Shown: positions 27,301 to 34,965, counted from the first letter of the stretch. The stretch is DNA of 64,000 nucleotides from an uncultured Bryobacteraceae bacterium (GCA_938003835.1 CALKXJ010000022.1:1-64000), one strand, 5' to 3'. Numbers and translations: made by a program. Notes: generated from the sequence alone by a model not told the origin.

Positions 27301-27780
27301 GTACTGCACGCCGGGCGTGAGCACCAGCAGCGAGGCAAAGCTCCGGTTTAGCGTAGGCAGCTCGAGCACCCGGCGGCGCTCCACGGTCGAACCGATGACG
27401 GCATCGTCGGTCTTGAGCTCGACGCCCGTGGCGACGACTTCGATGCGCTCGGTGATCTGGCCGACCTCGAGCTGGAAGTTCACGCGCGCCTTTTGCTGAT
27501 AGGCGACATTGATACCGGTCTTGGTTTGCGCTTTAAAACCCGGGGCCTCCGCGGTGACCGCGTATTCTCCGATCTCGATGAACGGAAACGAATAGTTGCC
27601 GGCTGCGTCGGTGGTGGTCTCGCGTTTTTCGCCCGTGGCGACGCGCAGCAGCGTGACCTTGACTCCCGGGATCACAGCGCCGGAAGCGTCCGTCACCGTG
27701 CCCAGCACCTCGGTGGAAACCGTCTGGGCCAGTGCGAACGAGACGAGAAAAGACACAAGGAGAAGCAGACGGAGGGGCAT
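24343..27780 (-). CDS. Oar-like TonB-dependent outer-membrane receptor 3
   Basis: A 1145-residue receptor: signal peptide MPLRLLLLVSFLVSFALAQ, carboxypeptidase-regulatory domain (VLGTVTDASGAVIPG), plug-like segment RITMDGVVATEPL, and a barrel ending in LKLYF. Extra Cys pairs (CRRC, and two in the segment DCNIPGRPDLC) suggest extracellular-loop disulfides. ATG 27780 is chosen because the signal peptide starts there, GGAGAGG precedes it, and a strong promoter lies directly upstream; the frame is open to 27903, but this extension would be untranscribed. It is a clear paralog of receptor 4, including exactly the same length. Confidence 0.9.
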   Translation of the reverse strand: MPLRLLLLVSFLVSFALAQTVSTEVLGTVTDASGAVIPGVKVTLLRVATGEKRETTTDAAGNYSFPFIEIGEYAVTAEAPGFKAQTKTGINVAYQQKARVNFQLEVGQITERIEVVATGVELKTDDAVIGSTVERRRVLELPTLNRSFASLLVLTPGVQYGNRMGGNVQATGAFPFPGAATTVSANGQRDANQRITMDGVVATEPLVNQLMFNPSIDAIEEVKVATGSYSAEYGMNNGANVQIALKSGTNDFHGSFFEFLRNDKMDAKDYFLNFQVPPGTPLRQKNRLRRNQFGTWLAGPVLLPGYRGRDRTFWSFNFEGTRETVESVEQAFWFPKEFREGNFSALLTPLIRDGKPIRAPIIIYDPVTGEPFRDSSGRITNIIPPSRINKNAQNFINKYLPLPQFTPQDILDVNVIGTVPRTLRQEQYFGRVDHNLGANDRVFARYADQVSEYTSNDLNPNFPTIYHVRAHNLAFQYLRVFDPRIINEFRFGWNAVNHDQVNPRSFTNFDPDTLGLGQFRVAVDNNRKFTPLETGIPPMGIIRGDSGARVDWNGIYQFSNNLSIMKASHGLKMGMEYLRYGLDRAAANVPLGSLGCCEGGYNLAGWLMGYPSAATTAEGLTLQSPRQNRWGAYFQDEWKMTRRMTVNMGIRWDFFQVPHDALRTWRSLRLDILTQAADGRMLPTLVPAPRENFDFYRTDNRYFMPRVGIAYRVSEKWVIRTGAGWYVNVQQMNNMSILNLQPPFSGTFGYNQVTDTAQVIRYEYAGQTYNIQTRRFRPGSQVLTLDNPFPGQGTAAARVNVLAFTPDNRASNVWQWSFDIQRELPWNTFVTIAYVGSKTSHIDNTVSNFNAPDPAPDTDINRRRPWQAFVSQGEGNQARLLGNIRYLDSFANGKYHGLQLSVEKRYSYGLTLGLAYTYSKALGEGYGRNDPAGDVNALYQNPRCRRCDRMRYGFDVTHNAVLNFVYELPMFRNARGLTYGVLGGWQASGIITLRTGFPFTVNGGTLNTGFASYPDRVADGRLFDKATRQLWYDPSAFRRTDCNIPGRPDLCHYGNAAPDALVSPGAKVFDLSLGKNWRIPQLGEQGRLQFRAEAFNAFNTPQFGRPNNLGWASLDSIIPDAPRVGEIRTLRLPMRIFQLGLKLYF

Positions 27781-27798
27781 GCCTAACCTCTCCGTGCG

Positions 27799-27827
27799 AT
27801 TATCTGGCATCAAGCCGGGTCTGTCAA
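27799..27827 (-). promoter_or_regulatory. Near-consensus sigma-70 promoter of receptor 3
   Basis: On the minus strand TTGACA (27827-27822) is followed after exactly 17 bases by GATAAT (27804-27799). The predicted TSS is about 12 bases before ATG 27780, leaving room for GGAGAGG. This is the best promoter match in the window. Confidence 0.7.
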
Positions 27828-27863
27828 GGAAATTTTTGTTTCCGCTCGGCGGAGCCGGGAGGC

Positions 27864-28340
27864 TCAGGGGCTCGTACGCGAGATGGGTACCCGGGGCCGG
27901 CACACGGGCCAGGGAGCATAGCCGATGGTGCGAGTGGAGCGGTCCACCCAGAGCCAGACCTCATCCTTCGGGCCGAAACGCAGCGTCTGGATGAGGCCGT
28001 CGTCGCAGGAGCGCGTGTCGGTGACGCGGGCCGCGGCGATATCGCGGTGCGGCGATTGCGGGCCCCAGTCCTCGAGAAACTTCTCGTAGCTGTATTGCGG
28101 GCAGGGCCTCTCGACCGAACAGCCCCACAACTGGTAGGCGGCGGCGTAATCCTGCTTGCGCAGCAGTTCGTAGAAGGTCTCGAGCTGGCGCTTCTCGCGG
28201 TAGTCACGGAGATAGAACCAGTACAGCAGACCGAAGACGATCATCAGAACGAGCACGGCGCCCGTGATGCGCATGATCGAGCGGGTGAGCCGCTCCCGCC
28301 GCGCCTCTCTCTCGCCGTACTCCTCGAGATAGGACGCCAT
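27864..28340 (-). CDS. Single-pass membrane protein of unknown function
   Basis: A 158-residue protein: charged N-terminus (about 1-24), one strong transmembrane helix (about 25-47, ITGAVLVLMIVFGLLYWFYL), and a soluble C-terminal part with three or four Cys and a conserved-looking WGPQSPHRDIAAARV segment. I do not recognise the family. It begins 13 bases after the stop of the OmpH-like gene, so it is probably co-transcribed with it and may act at the envelope. The soluble part likely faces the periplasm, by the positive-inside rule. Confidence 0.65.
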   Translation of the reverse strand: MASYLEEYGEREARRERLTRSIMRITGAVLVLMIVFGLLYWFYLRDYREKRQLETFYELLRKQDYAAAYQLWGCSVERPCPQYSYEKFLEDWGPQSPHRDIAAARVTDTRSCDDGLIQTLRFGPKDEVWLWVDRSTRTIGYAPWPVCRPRVPISRTSP

Positions 28341-28353
28341 GGCTTGATCTGGA

Positions 28354-28875
28354 CTACTTGACCGGATGCGCCTTGTCGTAAGCGGCCGTCGCCTCCGCCG
28401 TCAGATCCAGCGCGGGCTTGAAGTAGATCATGTCGCCCGCGTCCAGCACGACGTCGAGTCCTTTTTCCTCGGCCAGCTTCCGCACAATCTCCACCATCTG
28501 GCGCTGGACGCGATTGAGGATATCGTTGCGGCGCGCGTCCACCTCGCTTTGCAGGTCCTCGGTGGCGCGCTGCAAATCGCGCTGCTTGCGCTGGCCCTGA
28601 ATCTGAAGGTCGCGTTCGGCCTCGGGCGTCAGCTGCCCCTGCCCCTTCTGGAGCTTGTCGTTGATCTCCTGCAACTCCCTCTGAAGCTTCTCGATCTGCT
28701 CCTGCCGGGGCTTGAACTGAGCTTCCAGTTCGGCCTGCGCCTTCTTGATCTCAGCGGTCTCGAGAATGGCCCTCTGCGAGTCGATCACGCCGACCTTGAG
28801 TTGGGCGAAAACCGGAAAGGCGAGCGTCAGGATGAGCGCAGCCGGAAGGCCGGCGCGGCAATCGAATCTCCGCAT
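28354..28875 (-). CDS. OmpH/Skp-family periplasmic chaperone
   Basis: A 173-residue protein with signal peptide (MRRFDCRAGLPAALILTLAF then PVFAQ) and a long, strongly charged coiled-coil region (about 45-145), the architecture of Skp/OmpH chaperones that escort unfolded outer-membrane proteins. It starts with the family-typical KVGVIDSQRAI. ATG 28875 is preferred because AAGGAGA lies 9 bases upstream; ATG 28884 would have the site touching the codon. Its nearness to a large outer-membrane receptor gene fits a chaperone role, although BamA and Lpx genes are not in the window. Confidence 0.85.
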   Translation of the reverse strand: MRRFDCRAGLPAALILTLAFPVFAQLKVGVIDSQRAILETAEIKKAQAELEAQFKPRQEQIEKLQRELQEINDKLQKGQGQLTPEAERDLQIQGQRKQRDLQRATEDLQSEVDARRNDILNRVQRQMVEIVRKLAEEKGLDVVLDAGDMIYFKPALDLTAEATAAYDKAHPVK

Positions 28876-28909
28876 GAAAGGCATTCTCCTTCGACTTTCT
28901 TCAATCGAC

Positions 28910-28918
28910 AATGTAACA
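28910..28918 (-). promoter_or_regulatory. Extended -10 box for the OmpH-like gene
   Basis: TG-T-TACATT on the minus strand, about 35 bases before the start codon. No -35 was seen, as often with extended -10 promoters. Confidence 0.35.
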
Positions 28919-28938
28919 CAGCCGCCCGGCCGCGACCC

Positions 28939-30462
28939 TCAGCGAACTACCTCCCGGAGCGGCTCGCCCGCGCTCGCTTCCGGCGCGCGAAGGCCGAGCA
29001 GGGCGGCGAGCGTCGGCGCGACGTCGTTCACCGCGACGCGGCGGTCGTAGCGGCCTGCGCGGATGCCTGGCCCGAGGAAGATCACCGGCACGTGAGCGTC
29101 ATAGACGTACGGGCTGCCATGCGAGGCCCGCTCCGAGCCGAAAACCCAGAAGCGTTCGGCGACCGGGAAAAGGTCGGGACTGCGCTCGGCGTGATAACCG
29201 TTGCGGACGCGGCGGTCAATCTCATCGCCGCCTCGCCCGGATGCCAGATCCTCGACCGTGTACACGCGTGCGACGCCGCGCACCTGCCGCAAAGCTTCGG
29301 CCGCCTCGCGCCTCAGCTCGACCAGGGGAATCTTGCGTTGCGCCGCGCGCTCGTGATCCAAGTACGGCGCCGGCCCGGCGTGGCCAACCACCCAGGGTCC
29401 CGCGCCGAAGCGCTCCGCCAGCCGCTTCTCGATCGCCTCAAGAAGCGCTTTGCCGAGAATTCGCCCCCCTTGTCCTGCGGGAAGCTCCTCCGGAATTGGA
29501 GAGACGCCGTGGTCGGAAGTGAAGACAACCAGCAGATTTTCGCGGCCGATCTCGGACTCCAGGAACTGGAGAAACTCTCCAAGCAGCAGATCCGTCCGCA
29601 GCATCATATCGCGGACATGAGGCGAATCCGGTCCCCAGCGGTGCCCGACGTAATCGTTCGAGGAGAAGCTCACCGAGAGCAGGTCGGTGGCCGGGCCCCG
29701 GCCGAGCTTCTCGGCGCGAACGGCGGCCTGAGCCAGCTCGGCGAGCAGCTCGTTGCCGAACGGGCTGGCCGTCAGCCGGTCAAAGTATTCCGGGCCGCCT
29801 GGTGGCAGGCGCACAAGCGGGGCGCCGTCGCTGAGCGGCGTCCAGTCGCGACCGGCAAACCGATCCACCAGCCGGCGGGCGTTGAACTCCTCGACCCAGG
29901 CCGGCAGGCTCCTCATGTAATAGCTGCTCGAGACCACATTCCCCGTCTTGGCGTCGTACCAGTAGGCGGCGTCGGCCGAGCGACCGCCCGGCAGGATCGC
30001 CGCGCGGTCCTTGAGCGAGATGGAGATCACGCGCGACTTTCCCGCCCGCTTGAGCACGTCGCCCACTGTGGGCGCCAGCAGCCGGTGCGGAGAAGCGGCA
30101 CTTGTGCCAGGCGCCCCGAGCAGAGTCACGCTGTCGTCGGAGACGCTGGTCACCTGTCGCTTCGAGGCCCGGTCGTACCACTCGTTGCCCACGATGCCGC
30201 TCGAAGCAGGAAACGCGCCGGTGAAAATCACCGCGTGGCCGACGGCCGTGGCTGTCGGCGCATGCTCGAAGTGCGCGTTCGTGAAGACGGCGCCCTCCTT
30301 GAGCAGGCGGGCGATGCCGCCGCGGTACTCTTTCGCGAATCGCTCCAGATAGTCGTAGCGGACCTGGTCAACGGTGAGGACAACCACCAGTTTGGGCCGG
30401 CCGGCGGCGGCCAGGGGCGCCGCCGCCAGCACCATCAGAAGGAAGCTTCTACGGGCAAGCAT
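28939..30462 (-). CDS. PafA-like alkaline phosphatase, exported
   Basis: A 507-residue alkaline-phosphatase-superfamily enzyme. PafA-type features: nucleophilic Thr in APTATAVGHAVIFTG, the K-x-R pair in SLKDRAAILPGG (the Lys and Arg that in PafA contact the phosphate), and metal-site FTSDHGVSPIPEE. Signal peptide MLARRSFLLMVLAAAPLAAA has an RR pair. PafA enzymes remove phosphate from many monoesters in the periplasm without phosphate-starvation control. ATG 30462 is used; GTG 30465 is equally possible. It starts 12 bases after the Gfo/Idh stop, so the two form an operon. Confidence 0.88.
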   Translation of the reverse strand: MLARRSFLLMVLAAAPLAAAGRPKLVVVLTVDQVRYDYLERFAKEYRGGIARLLKEGAVFTNAHFEHAPTATAVGHAVIFTGAFPASSGIVGNEWYDRASKRQVTSVSDDSVTLLGAPGTSAASPHRLLAPTVGDVLKRAGKSRVISISLKDRAAILPGGRSADAAYWYDAKTGNVVSSSYYMRSLPAWVEEFNARRLVDRFAGRDWTPLSDGAPLVRLPPGGPEYFDRLTASPFGNELLAELAQAAVRAEKLGRGPATDLLSVSFSSNDYVGHRWGPDSPHVRDMMLRTDLLLGEFLQFLESEIGRENLLVVFTSDHGVSPIPEELPAGQGGRILGKALLEAIEKRLAERFGAGPWVVGHAGPAPYLDHERAAQRKIPLVELRREAAEALRQVRGVARVYTVEDLASGRGGDEIDRRVRNGYHAERSPDLFPVAERFWVFGSERASHGSPYVYDAHVPVIFLGPGIRAGRYDRRVAVNDVAPTLAALLGLRAPEASAGEPLREVVR

Positions 30463-30474
30463 CACCGGTCGCTC

Positions 30475-31620
30475 CTATGCCGTAGTCACCCAGGCGCGGC
30501 TCCTGTGGCTCTCCATGATCTTCTCAAGCAGTTGCATGCCCCAGACACCGTCCTCGAAGGTCGGAAAATCGATCGGCGCCGAGGGATCGGCGATGCGCCG
30601 GTAGAAGCGCTTGTAAACCTGCTTGTGCGTGTCGTCGTAGCCTTCACTGTGGCCGCCCGGCAGGTCGGCGAAGCCGGCGGCGGGCCCGGCCAACAGCGAC
30701 GGATCCTTGACGATGAGCTGGTTGGGGTCATTGCGGTGGCCGATCCAGAGCTGATCGGGCATCTCCTGGTTCCACATCACGCCGGCCTTGGTGCCGTAGA
30801 TCTCGATGTGGAAGCGGTTCTTGTTGCCGACGGCCATCTGGCTGACGGTGTAGGCGCCGCGGGCCCGCTCGCCCAGGTGCAGCAGCACAGCGCCGTAATC
30901 CTCGGTCGGGATCTCGACCTCGTCGTACTCCTCCGGGCGGAGCGTCTTGCCGGCGAAGGTCTCGATGGCGACCTTGGGGCGCTTCCGTTTCTTGTGGAAG
31001 GTTTCCATGTCCGCGCACAGCGCGGTGATGCGCAACCCCGTCAGGTGCTGGATCAGGTCCATCCAGTGCGAACCGATGTCGGCGACGACGCGCATCGGCC
31101 CGCTGTCCTTGACGTCCAGGCGCCAGTTGTAATCGGTGTCGTAGAGCAGCCAGTCCTGCACGTAGGTGCCCTGGACGATGAGGATCTCACCCAGATCGCC
31201 CCGGGCGATCATCTGCCGGACGTGCTGCAACACAGGGTAGTAGCGCAGGTTATGATTGACGCAGTGGACCACGCCGGTGCGGCGCGCCACATCGAGCATC
31301 TGCTCGGCCTCGGCGGCGGACATCGCCAGCGGCTTCTCGCAAAGCACGTGCTTGCCCGCCTCCATAGCGGCGATCGAAACCGGCGCATGAAGCGCATTCG
31401 GCGTGCACACGTGCACGGCCTCGATCTCGGGGTCGGCGATGAGTTCGCGATAGTCGTCGGTGACGCGTTCGATGCTCATCAGTTCGCCGAAGCGCTGCGC
31501 CTCTTCCTTGGAGACGGCGGCGGCGGCGACCACTTCCACGTTGCCCAAGCGCCGGATGCCCTCGGTGTGAACTTTGCCCATGAATCCGGCGCCGATCACT
31601 GCTGCTTTGATCTTGCGCAT
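30475..31620 (-). CDS. Gfo/Idh/MocA family oxidoreductase
   Basis: A 381-residue NAD(P)-dependent oxidoreductase. Rossmann motif VIGAGFMGKVH near the N-terminus, EKP motif CEKPLAM, and a downstream GSHWMDLIQHLTG segment with the usual HxxxxxxxL context. This organisation resembles myo-inositol or glucose-type oxidoreductases of this family. ATG 31620 has AAGGA upstream at a good distance; the frame stays open to 32136, but that part is antisense to other genes. Cytoplasmic. It is followed by the PafA-like gene. The upstream divergent region carries a tandem 11-bp repeat that may be an operator. Confidence 0.9.
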   Translation of the reverse strand: MRKIKAAVIGAGFMGKVHTEGIRRLGNVEVVAAAAVSKEEAQRFGELMSIERVTDDYRELIADPEIEAVHVCTPNALHAPVSIAAMEAGKHVLCEKPLAMSAAEAEQMLDVARRTGVVHCVNHNLRYYPVLQHVRQMIARGDLGEILIVQGTYVQDWLLYDTDYNWRLDVKDSGPMRVVADIGSHWMDLIQHLTGLRITALCADMETFHKKRKRPKVAIETFAGKTLRPEEYDEVEIPTEDYGAVLLHLGERARGAYTVSQMAVGNKNRFHIEIYGTKAGVMWNQEMPDQLWIGHRNDPNQLIVKDPSLLAGPAAGFADLPGGHSEGYDDTHKQVYKRFYRRIADPSAPIDFPTFEDGVWGMQLLEKIMESHRSRAWVTTA

Positions 31621-31706
31621 AGGTGTCCTTGGTCTCCTGGAGGCTAGATACCTCTTACAAACTCTATCGCAATCGGCGACCGGCCCGCCGTCGCGCGCCG
31701 GATCGC

Positions 31707-31728
31707 CTGTTAAACTGCTGTTAAACTG
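31707..31728. repeat. Perfect tandem 11-bp repeat in a divergent intergenic region
   Basis: CTGTTAAACTG occurs twice back to back. An 11-bp period is one helical turn, so a protein could bind both copies on one face of the DNA. It lies between the divergent Gfo/Idh gene (start 31620) and a small membrane-protein gene (start 31774). Confidence 0.6.
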
Positions 31729-31773
31729 GAGGTTGTCCACACTCTGGGGGCGGCGAGTGGCCAGAGGAGAGCG

Positions 31774-32172
31774 ATGCGCGTCAGGATCCGGCTCGAGACG
31801 GGCCCGCTGGTTCCGCGCGGGCGGGATCTGAGCCGGCGCGCGGCGCTGGCGGCCGCCAGCTTGCTGAGCCCGGCGGCGGTCATGACGGCGGTGCTGGCGG
31901 GCTGGGCGCTGGCGGCCGAACAGGGCTGGAGCGGCGGTTTCGCCTTTTCCTCGGGCCCGTGGGCGGACTGGCGACTCTGGCTCGCCGGCGCGTTGCTGCT
32001 CCGGCTGGCCGCCTACGCCCTGGTTCGCTACAGCCGCTCCTGGCGCCCGCTCGCGCCACCCATCATCGATCTGGCCGCCGAGGATCCGATTCGCCGGGAT
32101 CCGGCGCCGGGTGAGGAGCGGGAGGGCGACACTCACCGCCCGGCGCGGCGCGGCTCGGCAATCATGCCGTAG
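31774..32172 (+). CDS. Small two-helix membrane protein, unknown
   Basis: A 132-residue protein I cannot assign to a family. Two hydrophobic segments are likely membrane helices (about 26-48 and 66-84), followed by a charged, proline-rich tail. AGAGGAGAG sits a few bases before the ATG, supporting real translation. Its last 40 bases overlap the end of the convergent HEXXH gene. Composition is like its neighbours. The 11-bp tandem repeat upstream may control it. Confidence 0.5.
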   Translation: MRVRIRLETGPLVPRGRDLSRRAALAAASLLSPAAVMTAVLAGWALAAEQGWSGGFAFSSGPWADWRLWLAGALLLRLAAYALVRYSRSWRPLAPPIIDLAAEDPIRRDPAPGEEREGDTHRPARRGSAIMP

Positions 32173-32798
32173 TCACGACCGGTGGCGCCGAGCACGAGCT
32201 CCCGCATGATGGCCGCGTAGAACTCGTTGCTGGCCGAGCGGATCTCCCGCTCCCGGGCCTGCGGCCGCGCCAGATGATCGAGTTCGTGCACCAGCACGGC
32301 CAGCAGCGCGGCTTCGTAGTGAATGTCCGCGATGGCGCCAGCCTCCTCGCCGGCAGCCAGCGAAGCCAGCGGCTGCGGTTCCCACCGGCGGATCGCCTCG
32401 TAGGCCAGGTCAATTTCGGCCACCGGGCTCGCCAGATCGGCCGCCAGGCGCCGCGCCACCCGCGACTCGGTGCCGGGCGGGTGCCAGTGCCCCAGACACC
32501 CGCAGGGGTTCTCCGGCCGAAGCAGCACGACGACGATGGGCGGCAGCATCGCCAGCGCGGGTGCATAGGGCTCGAGGATCCGTGGGGCGAGGCTGGGTAG
32601 GGTGTGCGTGTAAGCGATCTCGAGCAGGCGCGCCACGTCCTGCCGGCCCCGGGGATAGGTCACCAGCAGCAGCGGCAGGCCCGCGGGCGGTCGGATCAGA
32701 AGCTGCTCGCGGCCGCGAAGCCGCTCGAGCAGCCGGCGAATGAGGCCCGGCGGATGCGCAAGAGCCTTGGCCCCTCGCTTTCTCCATCGCCCGCGCAT
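32133..32798 (-). CDS. Putative zincin-like protein with HEXXH motif
   Basis: A 221-residue protein of unrecognised family. It contains HELDH (171-175), a match to the HEXXH zinc motif, within a hydrophobic helix (ALLAVLVHELDHL), with possible third ligands Glu184, Glu192 or Glu200. A Cys/His-rich patch (NPCGCLGHWHPPG, 97-109) could bind another metal. No signal peptide; the N-terminus is very basic. ATG 32798 is used because upstream codons would run into the divergent rhomboid start region. A short motif can occur by chance, so peptidase activity is only a hypothesis. Confidence 0.55.
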   Translation of the reverse strand: MRGRWRKRGAKALAHPPGLIRRLLERLRGREQLLIRPPAGLPLLLVTYPRGRQDVARLLEIAYTHTLPSLAPRILEPYAPALAMLPPIVVVLLRPENPCGCLGHWHPPGTESRVARRLAADLASPVAEIDLAYEAIRRWEPQPLASLAAGEEAGAIADIHYEAALLAVLVHELDHLARPQAREREIRSASNEFYAAIMRELVLGATGRDYGMIAEPRRAGR

Positions 32799-32821
32799 CG
32801 CCGACGACCGCCTTACTCTGA

Positions 32822-32830
32822 TGATATTCT
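32822..32830 (+). promoter_or_regulatory. Extended -10 box for the rhomboid gene
   Basis: TG-A-TATTCT ends 25 bases before ATG 32856, with AAGAGGGG between them as a possible ribosome binding site. Confidence 0.4.
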
Positions 32831-32855
32831 GAACGAAGAGGGGTTTTCCCTCCCT

Positions 32856-33626
32856 ATGCGCTACGGTGGCAACTACCGGACTTTGCCGGTTTCCCTCTCC
32901 GGCCATTTTCCGCCCGGCGTCAAGTGGCTGCTGATCAGCAATATCGCCTTATTCGTGATCTATTTCCTGGCGGTGCGGGCGGGCTGGGGCGGGCCGTTTG
33001 CGGCTCTCGGGCTGGTTCCGCGCGAGGTTCTCCAGCTTTGGGGCGCCTATCAGCTTGTCACCTACATGTTTCTGCACAGCCCCTGGGGCTTCGGGCACAT
33101 TCTCTTCAACATGTTCGCGCTGTGGATGTTCGGCGCCGACCTGGAGCGCACCTGGGGGACGCGCCGCTTCCTCCGGTACTATTTCCTGTGCGGCATCGGG
33201 GCGGGGCTCTGCGTCGTCGCCGGCAACCTCCTCTACGGCACGCCCGACACGCGCACCATCGGCTCCTCGGGAGCGATCTACGGGGTCTTGCTCGCCTTTG
33301 GGCTGCTATTTCCCGACACCGTAGTCCTGTTCAGCTTCTTGTTTCCGATCAAGGCGAAATATTTCGTCATGATCATCGGGGCCATCGCCTTCCTGAGTTC
33401 GCTCGGCGCCGGCGGAGGCGGCGTCAGCCACGTGGCGCACCTAGGCGGCATGGTCTTCGGCTATTTCTACCTGAAGAGCCGCTTCTTGCGGGGGCGCGCC
33501 GGCGGCTTCGACCCGATCGCCGCGTTGCGGCGCCAGTGGGAGGAGTACAAGCTTCAACGCGCGCGGCGGCGATTCGAGGTCTACCTGCGCAAGAGAGGGG
33601 ATGACGGTGATCGCTGGGTGCACTGA
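32856..33626 (+). CDS. Rhomboid-family intramembrane serine protease
   Basis: A 256-residue membrane protein with about six helices. The catalytic dyad motifs are present: Ser in IGSSGAIYG and His in SHVAHLGGMVFGY. The conserved HILFNMFALWMFG of the second helix region is also there. Rhomboids cut single-pass membrane proteins within the bilayer; the substrate is unknown. ATG 32856 is chosen for its ribosome binding site and extended -10. The frame is open from 32604, but that part is antisense to the divergent gene. The tail after the last helix is basic. Confidence 0.88.
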   Translation: MRYGGNYRTLPVSLSGHFPPGVKWLLISNIALFVIYFLAVRAGWGGPFAALGLVPREVLQLWGAYQLVTYMFLHSPWGFGHILFNMFALWMFGADLERTWGTRRFLRYYFLCGIGAGLCVVAGNLLYGTPDTRTIGSSGAIYGVLLAFGLLFPDTVVLFSFLFPIKAKYFVMIIGAIAFLSSLGAGGGGVSHVAHLGGMVFGYFYLKSRFLRGRAGGFDPIAALRRQWEEYKLQRARRRFEVYLRKRGDDGDRWVH

Positions 33627-33635
33627 GCTTTCCCC

Positions 33636-33658
33636 GAGGCGGGAAACGCCCCCGCCTC
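33636..33658 (+). terminator. Hairpin after the rhomboid gene
   Basis: GAGGCGGG (33636-33643) pairs perfectly with CCCGCCTC (33651-33658) over a 7-base loop, 9 bases after the stop. There is no T-run, so its efficiency is unsure. Confidence 0.5.
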
Positions 33659-33695
33659 TGCGGGCGTCTCAAAGGATAGTGGCAGAGGGAGTGCT

Positions 33696-34829
33696 ATGGG
33701 TGTCAACAAACGAATCGCTCTGCTCGCGGTGATCGGCGCTCTGGTGGCGCTCGAGTTCGCCGCAGCGCAACAGGGGCCCGGCGGCCGGACCTCCGAACCG
33801 GTGGCCCGCCCGCGAACCAAAGGCCAGCCGGCCGAGGCCGAGGCGCCGCCGATCCCTTCCAAGTACGGCCGCAAGGAGCAGCCCCCGTTGCCCGAGGGGC
33901 TGCCCACGTTTCGCGCCGACGTCACCACGGTGACCGTCGACGTGGCGGTGCTGGACAACCGGGGCAATTTCATCCCCGGCATCCCGGGCGGCAATTTTCT
34001 GATCCTCGAGGACAAGGTCCCGCAGAAGATCACCGGCTTCAGCATGGGCGAGGCGCCCATGACGGTCTGCATGGTGATCGAGTGGAGCGGGCTGTGGCAG
34101 TCCTACTGGTCCGAGACCTGGTATCAGACGCTCACCGCCGCTTACGGCTTCCTGGAGACGCTGAAACCGGAGGACTATGTGGCCGTGGTCGCCTACGACC
34201 TGAGGCCGGAGATCCTTTCGGATTTCGCCACCGACAAACGCAAAGCCTACGAAGCCATGCAGCGGCTGCGCATCGCCGCCTACTCGGAGTCGAACCTTTA
34301 CGACGCGCTGGTTGACACCGCCGAGCGCATGGCCGATATCGAAGGGCGCAAGGCGATCGTGCTCATCTCCTCCGGCGTGGACACCTTCAGCAAGCTCAAC
34401 TTCGGCGAGGCGCGGCGCCGGTTGCAGATGGCCGGCGTGCCGATCTACGCCATCGGGCTGATGCAGGCGCTGAGGGAGTGGGCCGATGCGCGCGGATATC
34501 TGGACTCGATCTCGCGCCTGGATTTCCTTCAGGCCGACAACCAGATGCGCACCTTTGCCACCGAGACGGGCGGCATGGCCTTCTTTCCGCGCTTCTACGG
34601 CGAGTTCCCCGCCATCTTCGCCAGCATTTCCCAGGCGCTGCGCAACCAGTACTCGCTGACCTATCAGCCGACCAACCAGGCCAAGGACGGCAAGTTCCGC
34701 AAGATCGAAGTCGCGCTGGTGGATCCGAAGACCGGCGAGAAGTTGCGCATCGTCGATCAGAAGGGCAAGCCGATCAAGTACCGGATTCTGGCCAAGGCGG
34801 GCTACACGGCGCCGCGCGAAGTCGAGTGA
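33696..34829 (+). CDS. Acidobacterial VWFA-related secreted protein
   Basis: A 377-residue exported protein of the acidobacterial VWFA-related type (TIGR03436-like), recognised from TVTVDVAVLDNRGNFIPG, the LEDKVPQKITGF segment, and a VWA-like fold up to SLTYQPTNQAKDGKFRKIEV. The classic MIDAS DxSxS is not present: the corresponding strand reads VIEWSGLWQS, so metal binding is doubtful. Signal peptide MGVNKRIALLAVIGALVALE then FAAAQ, followed by a Pro-rich linker. The role is unknown; protein-protein interaction at the envelope is likely. GAGGGAG precedes the ATG. Confidence 0.87.
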   Translation: MGVNKRIALLAVIGALVALEFAAAQQGPGGRTSEPVARPRTKGQPAEAEAPPIPSKYGRKEQPPLPEGLPTFRADVTTVTVDVAVLDNRGNFIPGIPGGNFLILEDKVPQKITGFSMGEAPMTVCMVIEWSGLWQSYWSETWYQTLTAAYGFLETLKPEDYVAVVAYDLRPEILSDFATDKRKAYEAMQRLRIAAYSESNLYDALVDTAERMADIEGRKAIVLISSGVDTFSKLNFGEARRRLQMAGVPIYAIGLMQALREWADARGYLDSISRLDFLQADNQMRTFATETGGMAFFPRFYGEFPAIFASISQALRNQYSLTYQPTNQAKDGKFRKIEVALVDPKTGEKLRIVDQKGKPIKYRILAKAGYTAPREVE

Positions 34830-34924
34830 ACGCCGCCGAAGGAGGCGCGCCCGCCAGCTGAAGCACTGACGCGGCGAAAAGTCAAGCAAAAAATCTTCCC
34901 TGTCTTGAAATTGTTAGGAATTTC

Positions 34925-34954
34925 TTGACAGCTCCGGCTGCGCTTTGTTAGCTT
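34925..34954 (+). promoter_or_regulatory. Promoter of the response regulator gene
   Basis: TTGACA (34925-34930) and TAGCTT (34949-34954) are 18 bases apart, with TG one base before the -10. TSS would be only a few bases from ATG 34966 and no ribosome binding site is visible. The upstream 34880-34925 is notably AT-rich. Confidence 0.5.
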
Positions 34955-34965
34955 CCAAAAGTCCC

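Noticed and set aside
27781-27903. 41-codon N-terminal extension of receptor 3
   Set aside because: A near-consensus promoter starts transcription within this stretch, and the signal peptide begins at the internal Met.
28366-31647. 1093-codon open frame on the plus strand
   Set aside because: It lies antisense to an OmpH-like protein, a PafA-like phosphatase and a Gfo/Idh oxidoreductase, all with clear motifs. In GC-rich DNA such long shadow frames are common, and its residues show no family.
30475-32136. 553-codon Gfo/Idh frame with a long N-terminus
   Set aside because: The Rossmann fold starts at the Met at 31620, which has a ribosome binding site; the rest is antisense to the divergent gene.
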